In this document: positions 37,885-48,441 of the stretch, piece after piece
Layout: each line of letters opens with the position of its first letter
Numbering within the stretch: the stretch's first letter is position 1
Assembly (NCBI GenBank): GCA_026874595.1
Contig: CM049312.1
Span: 54,999,429 to 55,063,428, forward strand
Direction of reading: 5' to 3'
Length of the DNA stretch: 64,000 bases
Origin: Sipunculus nudus
Lineage: Eukaryota > Annelida > Sipuncula > Golfingiida > Sipunculidae
Program-made: the position numbers and the translations under genes
The notes under the pieces: model-generated
What the model was told of the DNA's origin: nothing
Seen by the model: the letters and a program-made list of their open reading frames with translations, nothing else
Databases searched by the model: none

Positions 37885-38235
37885 ATGTTTACAGTGCATG
37901 ATGGTAAAGGTGATCATCCATACACAGCAATAGTGAAACTTAATGGTGAGAAAACTAAAATGGAAATTAACACTGGGGCTAGTCGCACTATGTTGTCAGA
38001 GAAATCATTTAAGACTTTGTGGCATGACCATAAACTAAGACCAGAACTGAAGCAGAAAGAAATTCAGTTGAGAACCTTTACTAAAGAACCCTTCCCTGTT
38101 CTGGGATGTGAGACACTGACAGTTGAACATAACAATGTGGTGAAACGCCTTGAACTTTTAGTCACTAAGTGCGAAGGGCCTACCCTGTTGGGTGAAATTG
38201 GTTGTGTGAGCTGCCACTTAACTGGCAGGAAATAA
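37885..38235 (+). pseudogene. Element A protease (complete copy)
   Basis: Retropepsin with KTKMEINTGASRTMLSEKSF at the active site (catalytic Asp changed to Asn), EPFPVLGCETLTVEHNN and a GPTLLGEIG ending. The normal gypsy motif LLGR.WL is shifted out of frame after LLG: the alternative frame gives a W followed by L..LPL.W. Unlike the copy at 19622, this one runs through the duplication edge near 38131 into the original right flank. Confidence 0.75.
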
Positions 38236-39043
38236 AAGTTCCCTTGCACCCTGCTTACCAACAATTATTTGACAAATACGCAGATGTTTTTCAACCAACA
38301 CTGGGTACCTTTCAGCCAAAATTTAGGTGAGCTCGGCAGGAAACCTCTTTTTATAAGGCTAGATCAATTCTTTATAATATGAAGGATATGATTGAACAGG
38401 AACTAGACTGCTTTGGCTGGGTGTTGTTTCACCAGTGGAGTTTAGTGATTGGGCGTGCCCTATTGTCCCTGTAATTAAGGCGACGGTGTAACGTTGCGCA
38501 TATATGATGACTACAAAGTCACAATCAATAAAGTTTCTAGTCTGGAACGCTACCCATTGCAAAAGGCGTAGGACATTTTTGCATCTTTAGCATGGGGTCA
38601 ACACTTTACAAAACTGGATATATCCAACGCTTACCAGCAAATTTAAATAGATGAGTAGTCCAAGAAAAATAAAACCATAACAGTCACCGAGGACTTTTCG
38701 TGTATAATCGATGTCCCTTCGGAATCAAGTCCGCACCAGGAATTTTCCAGCGTCATATAGAAAATTTGTTAAAGGGCATCCAAAATTTGTCGAGTTCCTT
38801 GATGATATGTTAGTCACTGGCCAGGATACCACGGAACATTTAAGAAAGCTGGAGGAGGTGCACAGTCTACTCTCATGTGCAGATCTTCGTCTTCGACAAG
38901 ACAAGTGCACTTTCTTCGCGTCGGAGGTTTCCTATTTAGGTCGCCGTATCGATGCAAAGGGATTCATTCCAATCCAGAACAAGGTCAAGGCTGTTCAGGA
39001 TGCACAGCTCCTACTTGCGTCTCTGAGCTTCGCGCATTCTTAA
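38236..39043 (+). pseudogene. Element A reverse transcriptase
   Basis: Fragments in several frames: FAWGQHFTKLDISNAYQQ (palm motif with catalytic Asp in LD) near 38580-38642; FRxxFxxxFGIKSAPxxFQ-like sequence near 38690-38750 in broken frames; and FLDDMLVTGQDTTEHLRKLE at 38795-38854 with the Asp pair of the (F/Y)xDD box. It continues LRLRQDKCTFFASEVSYLGR and VSYLGRRIDAKGFIP. In-frame stops occur at several places, including within the palm (near 38645). It follows the protease directly, as expected for Ty3/gypsy pol. Confidence 0.8.
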
Positions 39044-39533
39044 GTATGATCAATCATTACGCAAGCTTTTTGCAGAACATTAGTACCCGGCTGGAATCTT
39101 TACACAAACTGTTGCGTAAGAACTGCAGGTGGCGGTGGTCGGATGAACATCAGCAGTCTATGAATGAAGCAAAGTCTCTGCTATCCTACGAGAGACTCTT
39201 ATTTCACTATGATCCGAAAAAGAAGTTGCTCATTTCGTATGATGCACCTAACAATGGAATAGGATGTGTGCTGTCGCATTTGAACCCAGCTGGTACTGAA
39301 GCACCATTCGCGTAGGCATCTCAAACATTGATATCAGCTGAACGAAATTATGCAGTGGTAGAGAAAGAGGCCCTCGCATGTGTTTTCGGTGTTTGAAAGA
39401 TGCATCAGTATTTTTATGGCAGGAAGTTTGTTCTGGAAACCGACCATAAGCCATAGCTCACGCTCTTGCATCAACAAAAAGGAAATATCACCTATGTCGT
39501 CTGATAGTATCCAGAGATGGGCCCTTACAGGGA
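39044..39533 (+). pseudogene. Element A RNase H, truncated
   Basis: Connection domain (FLSMINHYASFLQNISTRLE, LLRKNCRWRWSDEHQQS) then RNase H: LLISYDAPNNGIGCVLSHL carries the first catalytic Asp, followed after a stop by ISAERNYAVVEKEALACVF, YFYGRKFVLETDHKP with the TDH motif, and QRWAL. The element ends abruptly near 39533, where sequence related to the tRNA-Asn-linked repeat begins. Integrase and 3' LTR are absent. Confidence 0.8.
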
Positions 39534-39678
39534 TGTACTTGTTTTATAGCCCCTATAAACCGTCAAAAAAGGAGGTAACCAGACCCAACTTGACACTGCA
39601 CCTGAAAGAAAACGGTTGCATCTCAAATAGCGTTTTCACAGCTTTAGTTGAAAACGGATACAACAAACGAGAGAATAT
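39534..39678 (+). repeat. Diverged copy of the tRNA-Asn-linked module
   Basis: This starts at GGGATGTACTTGTTTTATAG and parallels 39723-39865, the stretch just downstream of tRNA-Asn (ACCAGACCCAACTTG, AACGGTTGCATCTCAAATAG). It is more diverged than the two 907-bp copies and is fused directly to the broken RNase H. Confidence 0.6.
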
Positions 39679-39711
<33 letters not shown>

Positions 39712-39728
39712 GAGCCCACCCAGGGACG
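39679..39728 (+). pseudogene. 3' part of tRNA-Asn (50 nt)
   Basis: Starts GCGTTCGGCTGTTAACCG and ends CAGGGACG, identical to the last 50 nt of the gene at 40562. It lacks the 5' acceptor strand and A box, so it cannot be a functional tRNA. Confidence 0.8.
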
Positions 39729-40561
39729 ATGTACGTGTTTTATTGCCCCTACACCCCTTTCGAAAAGGAAGAAACCAGACCCAACTTGTCACCGCACCAG
39801 GGTGAAAACGGTTGCATCTCAAATAGTGTTTTCACAGCTTCAGTTGAAAACCGATACAACACAGGAGAGAGTAGACCTCATATCTCTTGAAATATTTTAA
39901 TCAATGGAATTCATGTCTTGCTCGGACTATATTTGGAATCAATATGTTGACAACCGCCTTGGAAATATATGAGGCCTCGGTATCCTGACTTTCACCCACA
40001 CGATTATAAATCTGACTGTTCTTTTTTACAAATTCATAATATTCCTATTAGCATGCAATCAAGTGAAGGCCACAAGATGTTACACTTTGCAACAGTTTTG
40101 CGATGTTGTTTGTATAGAAAATGTCAAGCAAACGTATTCCAAATCTCATTGTTTTATCATATAACATAATTGCTTGAGGAAGACAATATTTATATAGATT
40201 TTACATAAAATGAGCCCGATGCCTGGAGGAAAAACTTTTTATCCATCTACTTTTCCACAGTGACGTCACACACTGGAAAATCCCCTGTCACTAAAAATTC
40301 TGTAAAGGCACAGTATTTCTGCCACTGTCAGTCCCAATTTTTATAGGAGATAATAAAAACAACATGCATTACTAGATCTGAGTTGTTGATAAAATTCAGT
40401 TCATGATGTCACATGTGTAAGAGCCAATCAAATCAGGGTAAAGTGTGGGATCTGGATGAAATCCTCCGTTCACACAACAAAGGCACGTGAAATATGTTTT
40501 CTTAACCTGAATGCTCATAAGATGGCGCTCAAGAGAGTTCAGCAGGTGCCACGGTCATCAG

Positions 40562-40567
40562 GTCTCT

Positions 40568-40618
<51 letters not shown>

Positions 40619-40635
40619 GAGCCCACCCAGGGACG
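40562..40635 (+). tRNA. tRNA-Asn (anticodon GUU)
   Basis: A complete 74-nt cloverleaf. The acceptor stem pairs GTCTCTG with CAGGGAC (one G-U pair), discriminator G. The anticodon arm is TTCGG-CTGTTAA-CCGAA with anticodon GTT, and the T arm contains GGTTCGAGCCC. The internal polymerase III A box is TGGCGCAATCGG (40569-40580) and the B box GGTTCGAGCCC (40614-40624). A TTTT terminator follows at 40645-40648. No intron. It looks functional, and sits at the junction of a tandem repeat. Confidence 0.93.
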
Positions 40636-40644
40636 ATGTACGTG

Positions 40645-40648
40645 TTTT
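40645..40648 (+). terminator. RNA polymerase III terminator
   Basis: TTTT nine bases after the tRNA-Asn 3' end. Confidence 0.6.
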
Positions 40649-41468
40649 ATTGCCCCTACACCCCTTTCGAAAAGGGAGAAACCAGACCCAACTTGTCACC
40701 GCACCAGGGTGAAAACGGTTGCATCTCAAATAGTGTTTTCACAGCTTCAGTTGAAAACCGATACAACACAGGAGAGAGTAGACCTCATATCTCTTGAAAT
40801 ATTTTAATCAATGGAATTCATGTCTTGCTCGGACTATATTTGGAATCAATATGTTGACAACCGCCTTGGAAATATATGAGGCCTCGGTATCCTGACTTTC
40901 ACCCACACGATTATAAATCTGACTGTTCTTTTTTACAAATTCATCATATTCCTATTAGCATGCAATCAAGTGAAGGCCACAAGATGTTACACTTTGCAAC
41001 AGTTTTGCGATGTTGTTTGTATAGAAAATGTCAAGCAAACGTATACCAAATCTCATTGTTTTATCATATAACATAATTGCTTGAGGAAGACAATATTTAT
41101 ATAGATTTTACATAAAATGAGCCCGATGCCTGGAGGAAAAACTTTTTATCTATCTACTTTTCCACAGTGACGTCACACACTGGAAAATCCCCTGTCACTA
41201 AAAATTCTGTAAAGGCACAGTATTTCTGCCACTGTCAGTCCCAATTTTTATGGGAGATAATAAAAACAACATGCATTACTAGATCTGAGTTGTTGATAAA
41301 ATTCAGTTCATGATGTCACATGTGTAAGAGCCAATCAAATCAGGGTAAAGTGTGGGATCTGGATGAAATCCTCCGTTCACACAACAAAGGCACGTGAAAT
41401 ATGTTTACTTAACCTGAATGCTCATAAGGTGGCGCTCAAGAGAGTTCAGCAGGTGCCACGGTCATCAG

Positions 41469-41481
41469 GTCTCTGTGGCGC
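41469..41481 (+). pseudogene. 5' stub of tRNA-Asn (13 nt)
   Basis: GTCTCTGTGGCGC, identical to the first 13 nt of the gene at 40562, then unrelated sequence. Confidence 0.7.
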
Positions 41482-41506
41482 CATCCCCCCCTCGTTTGGC
41501 CGTCTC

Positions 41507-41662
41507 ATCTAGAAACATCTAGAAACAAATTCTAACCAATCAGTGACCGGCTTTTGCCCATCTAGAAACAAACTAGAAACACAGCTGACCAATCAGAGAC
41601 CGCCCTTCACCATGTAGAAACATTTAGAAACGTGTGACGTCCAGGCCTCAGTCTTAAAATAC
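41507..41662 (+). promoter_or_regulatory. Heat-shock-element-like and CCAAT cluster
   Basis: Three blocks of paired TCTAGAAAC-type motifs (41507-41533, 41560-41580, 41611-41631) have GAA modules set 10 bases apart with ATC halves between them, the 5-bp phasing of heat shock factor sites (TTC changed to ATC in most). CCAAT boxes are at 41536-41540 and 41589-41593. A TATA-like CTTAAAATACA follows at 41653, and another, TATATAAA, near 41742. No heat-shock protein ORF is visible downstream, so any transcript is unknown. Confidence 0.4.
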
Positions 41663-41742
41663 ACTGGGGAATCCCTTTTGGTTAACTAGACTGGTTTCCC
41701 TTCTCCTTTTACAAACAACACCGTGTGTCTTTGGAAGAGACT

Positions 41743-42155
41743 ATATAAACATGACGTTTCAAATCTAATGTTTGAAATGTCAGGAAGAAAGATGAAGAAA
41801 TCGATTGGTGCCTATGTCTGCAGATTTAAGCAGACACGACTCCTAGCACAAGCATCTGGGTATACGGCGAGTTCCCCGGCAGAAGGGCCTGTACAACCAG
41901 TATTGTATTTGTAAGGTAACGAATTGTGTTCAGTCAGCCCCACCATTCTTTTGATAAACATGACGTGTTTCTGCCATTTTGGCGTTCTAGGCTGCTGAAG
42001 CTTAAAATTCCAGGAAGAAACCCGAGAAAGCTCATCGTGTGATGAGTGACATTGATTGGCGTATACGTGTACAGATCTTTGTAGATACGGGTGCCTGTCC
42101 CCATGCACCTGGGGATTTGGCAAGGTCCTCGGCAGTTTTTAGAACTGACAACTCA
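41743..42155 (+). repeat. Diverged tandem duplication of about 200 bp
   Basis: Segments 41743-41890 and 41955-42135 align loosely: both have ATAAACATGACGT, CAGGAAGAAA, GATTGG(T/C)G, a CAGAT...(C/T)AGA(C/T)AC stretch and an ending C..CGGCAG. Open frames of 60 or so codons cross both, but no coding constraint is evident. Confidence 0.4.
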
Positions 42156-42183
42156 TCTTCCTGTTCCAGAGAATATAAAAATA

Positions 42184-42186
<3 letters not shown>

Positions 42187-42238
<52 letters not shown>
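42187..42238. repeat. (TA)n microsatellite
   Basis: About 26 TA units. A similar run lies at 42369-42420. Confidence 0.95.
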
Positions 42239-42244
<6 letters not shown>

Positions 42245-42366
42245 AATAAAGAATTCTATACTGAATTTGGCATTTATTTATCTCCTCAGGGGCATTGCCG
42301 GGAGGGAAGGGGCTGTAATCAGTGGCGCGATATTATTTGGTCGGCGTTGGGTGGGTATTGTTAAAA

Positions 42367-42368
<2 letters not shown>

Positions 42369-42420
<52 letters not shown>
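42369..42420. repeat. (TA)n microsatellite
   Basis: About 26 AT units, followed by AT-rich sequence. Confidence 0.95.
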
Positions 42421-42424
<4 letters not shown>

Positions 42425-42850
42425 AATTACTACGTAACATATTTTTAGTGTATGAAAATATTTTTATGAACTATATATTTTAATATTTTAATTATGAACA
42501 ATTTTTTTCATTAACGTTAATTGCATGTACATGGGAGTGGGTATTGGCAGGGGTAATTTGTTTTTAATATACAGTGTAAAGAGGACATTTTGAGCCATTT
42601 TTCACAGAAATACAAAAAAAACTATTCTCTAATGTCTTAGCATTATGTAGTCAAAGTGTAGAGGGATTCAATATTTAATATTATTATTTCTTTATACGTA
42701 ACATGTTTAAAACGACTGAAATTTTAAACATGATATGTCAATTGCAAAAAGGCGCTTCTATGTTTATAACTTGTAAAATATCTTCTTTTAAATGTATTGC
42801 TTTGGGTAAAATAACTGATATTTTACAGTGTTATATTCAGTTTTGCAACG

Positions 42851-43045
42851 GGGTTTGTGGTCTCGACTCTCGACAGCGCACAGGACTCGGCAGAGTCGTG
42901 AGATCGTGAGTTCGAGTAGCGATATCAGTAGAGGAGCCGTGAGATTGTTCACGGTCTACCCCAATCAGGGCCTGGCGCTCTGCAGCTGTTCATCAATATC
43001 CGTAATAAATATATATTTGTGTGTATGTGTGTGTGCGCACTTATA
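42851..43045 (+). mobile_element. Possible tRNA-derived SINE
   Basis: The head at 42851-42920 looks tRNA-like: GGTCTCGACTC, then CGGCAGAGTCGTGAGATCGT and a B-box-like GAGTTCGAGTAGC. It ends in a TGTGTGTG-type simple tail near 43020-43038. The A box is poorly preserved and no cloverleaf folds fully by eye, so this is tentative. Confidence 0.35.
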
Positions 43046-43794
43046 CACCGCTCAATAATTACACACAGCATACTATTTAATTCCAATTAGACATATCAGC
43101 TGCACATGAGGAATAAATATCATATTTGCAGGATCAGTCCTTATCAAATGTATAACAAGTCCCAAATCTGTGGATACCAGTGAAAGGAATTTTTGTGTTT
43201 TAGAAAATATGAGTAGTAATAGACTCAGTGAAATTCCATAAGGACGGGGAGTGCTGGATCCAGTCCATCTTAGGCCCGTACTGCCATCTGGCCGGTCGGA
43301 ATGAAACTAACCGTCAAAACACTCTTTCATCCCCGCTTTACGATATTGTTAAAATAAAACACTAATAATATCCATATTATCAATTATTGAGTATCAATAG
43401 CAGTGGAATCCTACGTTCATTCCTGACCAAAAACATTTGACCAGGCGCAAAGCCATAAGCCAAACAGGTGATCGTTTTTTTTTTCATTGGAGCAGCTGTC
43501 AGATCATTTTTATGGTAGATTTTTATTAATCTTATAATCGTTTTCCTATATTATACTCAGTTGACAGTAATTTAATAGCCTGAAGATTTATAGGCTGAAA
43601 TTCCCAAGAAATAACTTACCACACGCTTACCGCCTGAGAACTATTTCTCCTATTTTGTTGTTGCACTTAGTTTGCGTTCCGCAAATAAAATAGTGCGCTG
43701 AAAAGAGTACTATATAACGTTCCGCCGGTTTACAGATTTCCGCCTCCAGTTCACTTCGACTCGTATAGTGTTGATGCATATTCCACTCATATTG

Positions 43795-43855
<61 letters not shown>

Positions 43856-44250
43856 ATATAATATATATATAATATATAACTTCTAACACAATTCTACCAC
43901 GCAGGGCCCCTTCACAGTACGGAGTACCCGCATAAGTAAAGATGTCTGATAGCCTATTGTTGAGACCATTTCCATTATTCCAAAACCATAATTATATCAT
44001 CCTAGACCATGAGATATTCCATGCGATTTATTCTTATGTTAACATAAAGTCATAAGTGTCATTTATAGTCGTGTTCTATTTAGCAGATAGAGGAGAGTAT
44101 ACGCCGTAGGCGATTGTATTTAACAGGTATTCTCCCTGACAGACCCATCATCCAACCTCCAAGTAACCACTCATATTTGCTTTACCCCGAGCCACGCGAC
44201 AAACTGGCGCAGCCTGAAGGATTTTATAGATGGACTGAATACCTGGATTG
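43046..44250. other. Unassigned sequence with (TA)n
   Basis: No gene supported. A (TA)n run with irregular ATATAATA continuation occupies 43796-43879. Confidence 0.3.
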
Positions 44251-44668
44251 TGTGGGCTACCCCTGTCTGACCCCTCTGTCGTGAGATGATATCACAAATG
44301 GATGTAAACATCACAAACTTGTTAGCTCCCCCTGTCTGATCCCTCTGTCGTGAGGTGCTATCACAAATGGATGTAAACATCACAAACATGTTACCTCCCC
44401 CTGTCTGACCCCTGTGTCCTAAGATACTATCACAAATGGATGTATAAACATCACAAACATGTTAGCTCCCCCTGTCTGACCCCTCTGTCGTGAGATGCAA
44501 TCACAAATGGATGTAAACATCACAAACATGTTACCTCGCCCTGTCAGACCCCTGTATCATGAGATGCTATCACAAATGGATGTAAACATCACAAACTTAT
44601 TAGCTTACCCTGTCTGACCCCTTTGTCCTGAGATACTATCATAAATGGATGTAAACATCACAATAAAA
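44251..44668. repeat. 69-bp minisatellite, about six units
   Basis: TGTCTGAC-type unit starts fall at 44264, 44333, 44402, 44473, 44542 and 44611, so the period is 69 (one unit 71). Each unit contains ACCCCTCTGTCGTGAGATG, ATCACAAATGGATGTAAACA and TCACAAAC.TGTTA. A minus-strand open frame across it reads a 23-residue repeat only because 69 is divisible by three. Confidence 0.9.
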
Positions 44669-45393
44669 AGTATTTGAGCTGTAATATATTATCCTTTGGT
44701 AACCGATGTTCAATTGTTGATCAGATATGATGTAGTCATGCACCCTCTCATGGGGGTTTTCCTGAGCTCACTAATTAGCCTTTGATTACTTTAGATACCT
44801 ATCATATTCTAAGGCTGGTCTCCCATCCTATTACTCTGTCTGTGACCTATTATAATCCGGTTGAATGTGACTCCAAAGGGCTCATACCTAATTAAACTGT
44901 CTGGTTTCCAACCTGCTATATATCTGGGTAATCAAGAAACCAATACTTATTGATGAACTTGCAACCTGCCTGTGTCAGAGGTTTCCTTGGAAATTCATTT
45001 TTGACCTGAATTCCTGCCCGGCTCATTAGTTTGGTAAGTGTAACCTTTTAAATTTTATGCTTAAAATAAAAGCTAAGCATGACTAGGAATGACCTTAAAC
45101 AGAATCATCTAAGTAATATCACTGCTTAATAACATGATTTGTCACATATATGTTATATATAATAATTAATATAATATAATCACAGCCTCGGCCACTAATT
45201 GTATTCACACGCATATTACTTCTCACTACTATCACTGCATAGTAACTTGATGTGTCACACATATGTATTATATAATAATCAATAAAATATAAACACAGCC
45301 TATAGTTTTGTCATGACACTTTAATATTCATGGAGATTATGCATTTGCCTCTATCATAAATATTAAGGTTTAAACACTTGTTCACTTTTCTAG
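44669..45393. other. Upstream region of the KDZ-type gene
   Basis: No ORF supported. A TATATAT motif at about 44917 and a strong splice donor TTG|GTAAGTG at 45033/45034 would fit a promoter and a non-coding first exon ending at 45033, spliced to the acceptor CTTTTCTAG before 45394. Confidence 0.35.
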
Positions 45394-45756
45394 ACAACAT
45401 CATGCCTAGACCACGGAAAAAAATACGAAGTGCACTTGATGAGAAATTCGAAAGTATTCAAACACAAGCTGTAACTGAAAATGAGGTGAGCAGCTAGTTG
45501 CTTTCAATGGAAATATATATTGAGAAATTTAAGTTCAATGGAAAGGTTGTTAATGGGTATTTAAATGTCAGAATGTACATCTTACATATCAGTTATTATA
45601 TATAGATATATATAAAATATAAATATATAAATATATTTATATATACATATATGTCAAAGAAATATATTAGAAATTCAGTTTCTGCTCCATAAGCTGATAT
45701 GTCTGTACTATTGTCTCAAGCACAATATGTAATCCTATATGAAATATTTTCCTCAG

Positions 45757-46343
45757 CTGCAGAGATTAATTGATACCCTGAAGATACAAGAGGTCACTGA
45801 AGGACTCAACTGGGAAACAACTTTTCTATTGCTTATCGTGAAATATGGATATAGGGCAGTCTCAGCAGTGCTTGATGGTATCAGCAGAGTGCCTCCGACT
45901 GTTCCTACTAATTTCAGATGGAACCTAGCTGCATTGAACAGCCATTTACCACATTTAGAATTTTTGAAGATAACCAAAGAGATTCAGTTGGTTAAAAGCG
46001 ACCATGATGATATTTATGACCGTAATGTTCCACTATGTGAACAATACTGCCTGGCCCCACCAACTGACCACTGCTTGCAGTGTCACCAAAAGAATGGACA
46101 GCCTTATAAATTAAACATAAATAACAAAGCAACTAATGTCAAATATTTGGCTCCAAATGGCAAAGTTTTGGAAAAACACAAAGTATGTCTTAAATGCCCT
46201 GAATGTGGCCTGATATATAATTATGCCATGTATGGATCAAAAGCAGAAGGATTTCAATTTTACAATCAACCACGACCTGCTGTGGAAGCATCAGATTCAG
46301 TTTACATCGACCGTCAGGTGTACAATCTTCAGTGGGCATTTGC
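45757..46343 (+). CDS. Cysteine-cluster exon of the CxC-KDZ gene
   Basis: The longest intact exon: 195 codons between the acceptor CCTCAG (45751-45756) and the donor GTGAGT (46344). It has an N-terminal helix-rich part (LQRLIDTLKIQ, TFLLLIVKYGYRAVSAVLDG), then a cluster with paired cysteines (CEQYCLAP, CLQCHQ, CLKCPECG) likely to bind zinc, and then YNYAMYG and an aromatic stretch. The layout matches the CxC5-type cysteine clusters described as partners of KDZ transposases. Such domains are thought to bind nucleic acid or chromatin; that is known only by association. Confidence 0.65.
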
Positions 46344-48185
46344 GTGAGTGACATATAGTTTCTTTAGCTAATCTACAATTATAATCTTTTCTTATGTTGC
46401 CAATACTTGCCAATATCACTGATAAACTTTTTTATCCATTACCATTTATAATTTATATTAAATGTAAATGAAACCATCAATTATTATGAATCAATGTTGA
46501 TTTCAGAATAATAATTTTTAACATTCTTCACAAATACACTATCTTGACGTAAATACACTCTTTTTTTACAGTCAACATGCTTGGGTTTCATTTGAAGCAT
46601 TCGCCGAATCATGGACAGGATGCAACCGGTGAACAAGAAGGTATGTGGACACTTATAGCATTTATATATTTTCATCATGAGACTTAGATGGACCGTGTCC
46701 CCATTTTGTCAAATTTATTAAATGCTTTGAGATGCATGATTCTGGTGGAGCTTTAAGGTAGACTGTGAGAAATAAAAGTGAGAAATATCTATTGGTTGGT
46801 ACACATTGACTCATTACAGGAGTAATAAGCCGTAAGATGTTTGCCGATGCATTTTGGTGGGGAGAAATTGAACAAGAGCTGCGTGACTTGGGTGGCATGA
46901 TTTCCGATTCAAGAATAATGCTGACCGGGAATTGTGCATGGCAGCCATTGATGATTATCGGAGGAAAACCCTCTACCCGCACCCCACCTGCCCACCTGAC
47001 TGTGCAAGACGTGGTAAGGAATCCTGCTTACATTTAGGCTTGTAATGATCCACTCTTATATAATGAACTCTACATATTTGTACGTATTAAATTGCCTGCA
47101 CAATAAGACATACAGGTACATCACACACCCACGTGGACTACCATGATAAAGAGATATTTGCTGCACCTTATAATGCCCTTGCACAGCCAAAAATAACCTG
47201 ATATGTTATTTATTTTAATCAGGTTGTGGGCGCTTATGGGTTGCGGATGGTCTTTGGAAGTTGCAGTTTCCACACTGCATGTTTAGGAAAAAGGTAATTT
47301 ACATATATTCAATTCTTTTTTAATTTGGAAAGTACTCTAACACACTTTAAAACTGTAAATGAGGTGAGCAGCAAGTTGCCTTCAATGGAAATATATATTG
47401 TGAAATTTATGTGCAATGAAAAGGTTGATTATGGTTATTTAAATGGTTATTTTTGAGAGACTTTTTAATGTTTTAGATATGGTCAATCTATTATTAATTG
47501 ACTGGTATACAATTTTTTTTTACCAAGCAGACCGGACGCAATATATCACTGACAATTCTTTTCTCATTCATTCAGAACATAGTCAATGGGGTTCCTTTGG
47601 TAAACTTGCCTGACATATGTACCAGCGAGCCCCTCCATGGTGATGCCTTCTGCGCTGAACAACGCCCTGTTGTGGAAGAACATGGCATCCCCACCAAATT
47701 AAGAGAATTTCTACAGTATGCTGGCCACAAGGAAGGTAAGGGCTAATACCAAGGTTTACCTACCCCAGAACCTGTATTTGTATTATGTACATTACAAATA
47801 ATTGTGCCTTATAGGTTCACCATGATAATGAAAAAAATAACTTATTACGTTAAAGTGAAAGGTCTCAAAGTTACTTATAGTGTCTTCTGACTGGAGAAAT
47901 GTCTATTTCAGATGAACAGCAGAACATCGCAGCAGCTAACATCAAGATTGACAAGGCACTGGAGAAAGTACAGGATAAAAGCAGTGTTGCACCTCTGTGA
48001 TAGGAAGTCAAAGTAGGTGATTCTAACTCGATATCCTAACAGATAATAAACCAGTACTGCATTTCAGCTAATAGTTTTATTGCTGCTTAAATAAAAGGTA
48101 AACAGTCAGATTATGTCTTACAATAACATTAGAACCATTATCATCAATACTTAAGTTGAGAATTTTTTGTTTTATATCTTAACAG

Positions 48186-48384
48186 GTTGTCACAAGTTTA
48201 TTCAAGAGCAAGAGAAAAGCATTCAGAAAATCGCAGAGAACACACAACCTCACAGGGGAGCTTGTAACAAAGATTTAGGAGACAGCAAAACGGTGAGAAA
48301 AATTTCCAGGGGCCATCTCTTTGTTGTTCGTGCAGGTGGACACATTGACACATGGTCATCGTAGTATCAGTGAGTATAACTTCA

Positions 48385-48441
<57 letters not shown>

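Larger units (their letters stand above)
19869..38131 (+). repeat. Tandem segmental duplication, copy 2 (18.3 kb)
   Basis: This repeats 1575-19868 in direct orientation, with coordinate offset 18294 at the start falling to 18261-18267 through small indels. It ends at AGTTGAACATAAC near 38131, after which gypsy element A continues without interruption. Because copy 2 joins the intact right flank and copy 1 joins the left flank, the unduplicated ancestor would be 1-1574 plus one block plus 38132 onward. Confidence 0.95.
39679..41481 (+). repeat. 907-bp tandem repeat with ends inside tRNA-Asn
   Basis: Copy a is 39679-40585 and copy b is 40586-41481; the offset is exactly 907 and differences are few. 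The left end begins 50 nt from the 3' end of tRNA-Asn, the right end stops 13 nt into the tRNA, and the only complete tRNA lies across the internal junction. The unit body has no convincing coding sequence; short open frames recur merely because the DNA repeats. Each unit has a CRE palindrome TGACGTCA (40261, 41168). Confidence 0.85.

Noticed and set aside
39553-39890. Overlapping frames of 80-140 codons on both strands near the tRNA repeats
   Set aside because: They cover tRNA-derived sequence and recur only because the DNA is repeated.
42032-42437. Frames rich in Tyr-Ile repeats
   Set aside because: Translations of the (TA)n arrays at 42187 and 42369.
44171-44389. Minus-strand 72-codon frame with a 23-residue repeat
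   Set aside because: It is a translation of the 69-bp minisatellite; the period is a multiple of three and there is no other coding sign.
44251-44668. CRISPR-like array
   Set aside because: The 69-bp units are contiguous with no unique spacers, and the DNA is animal nuclear.
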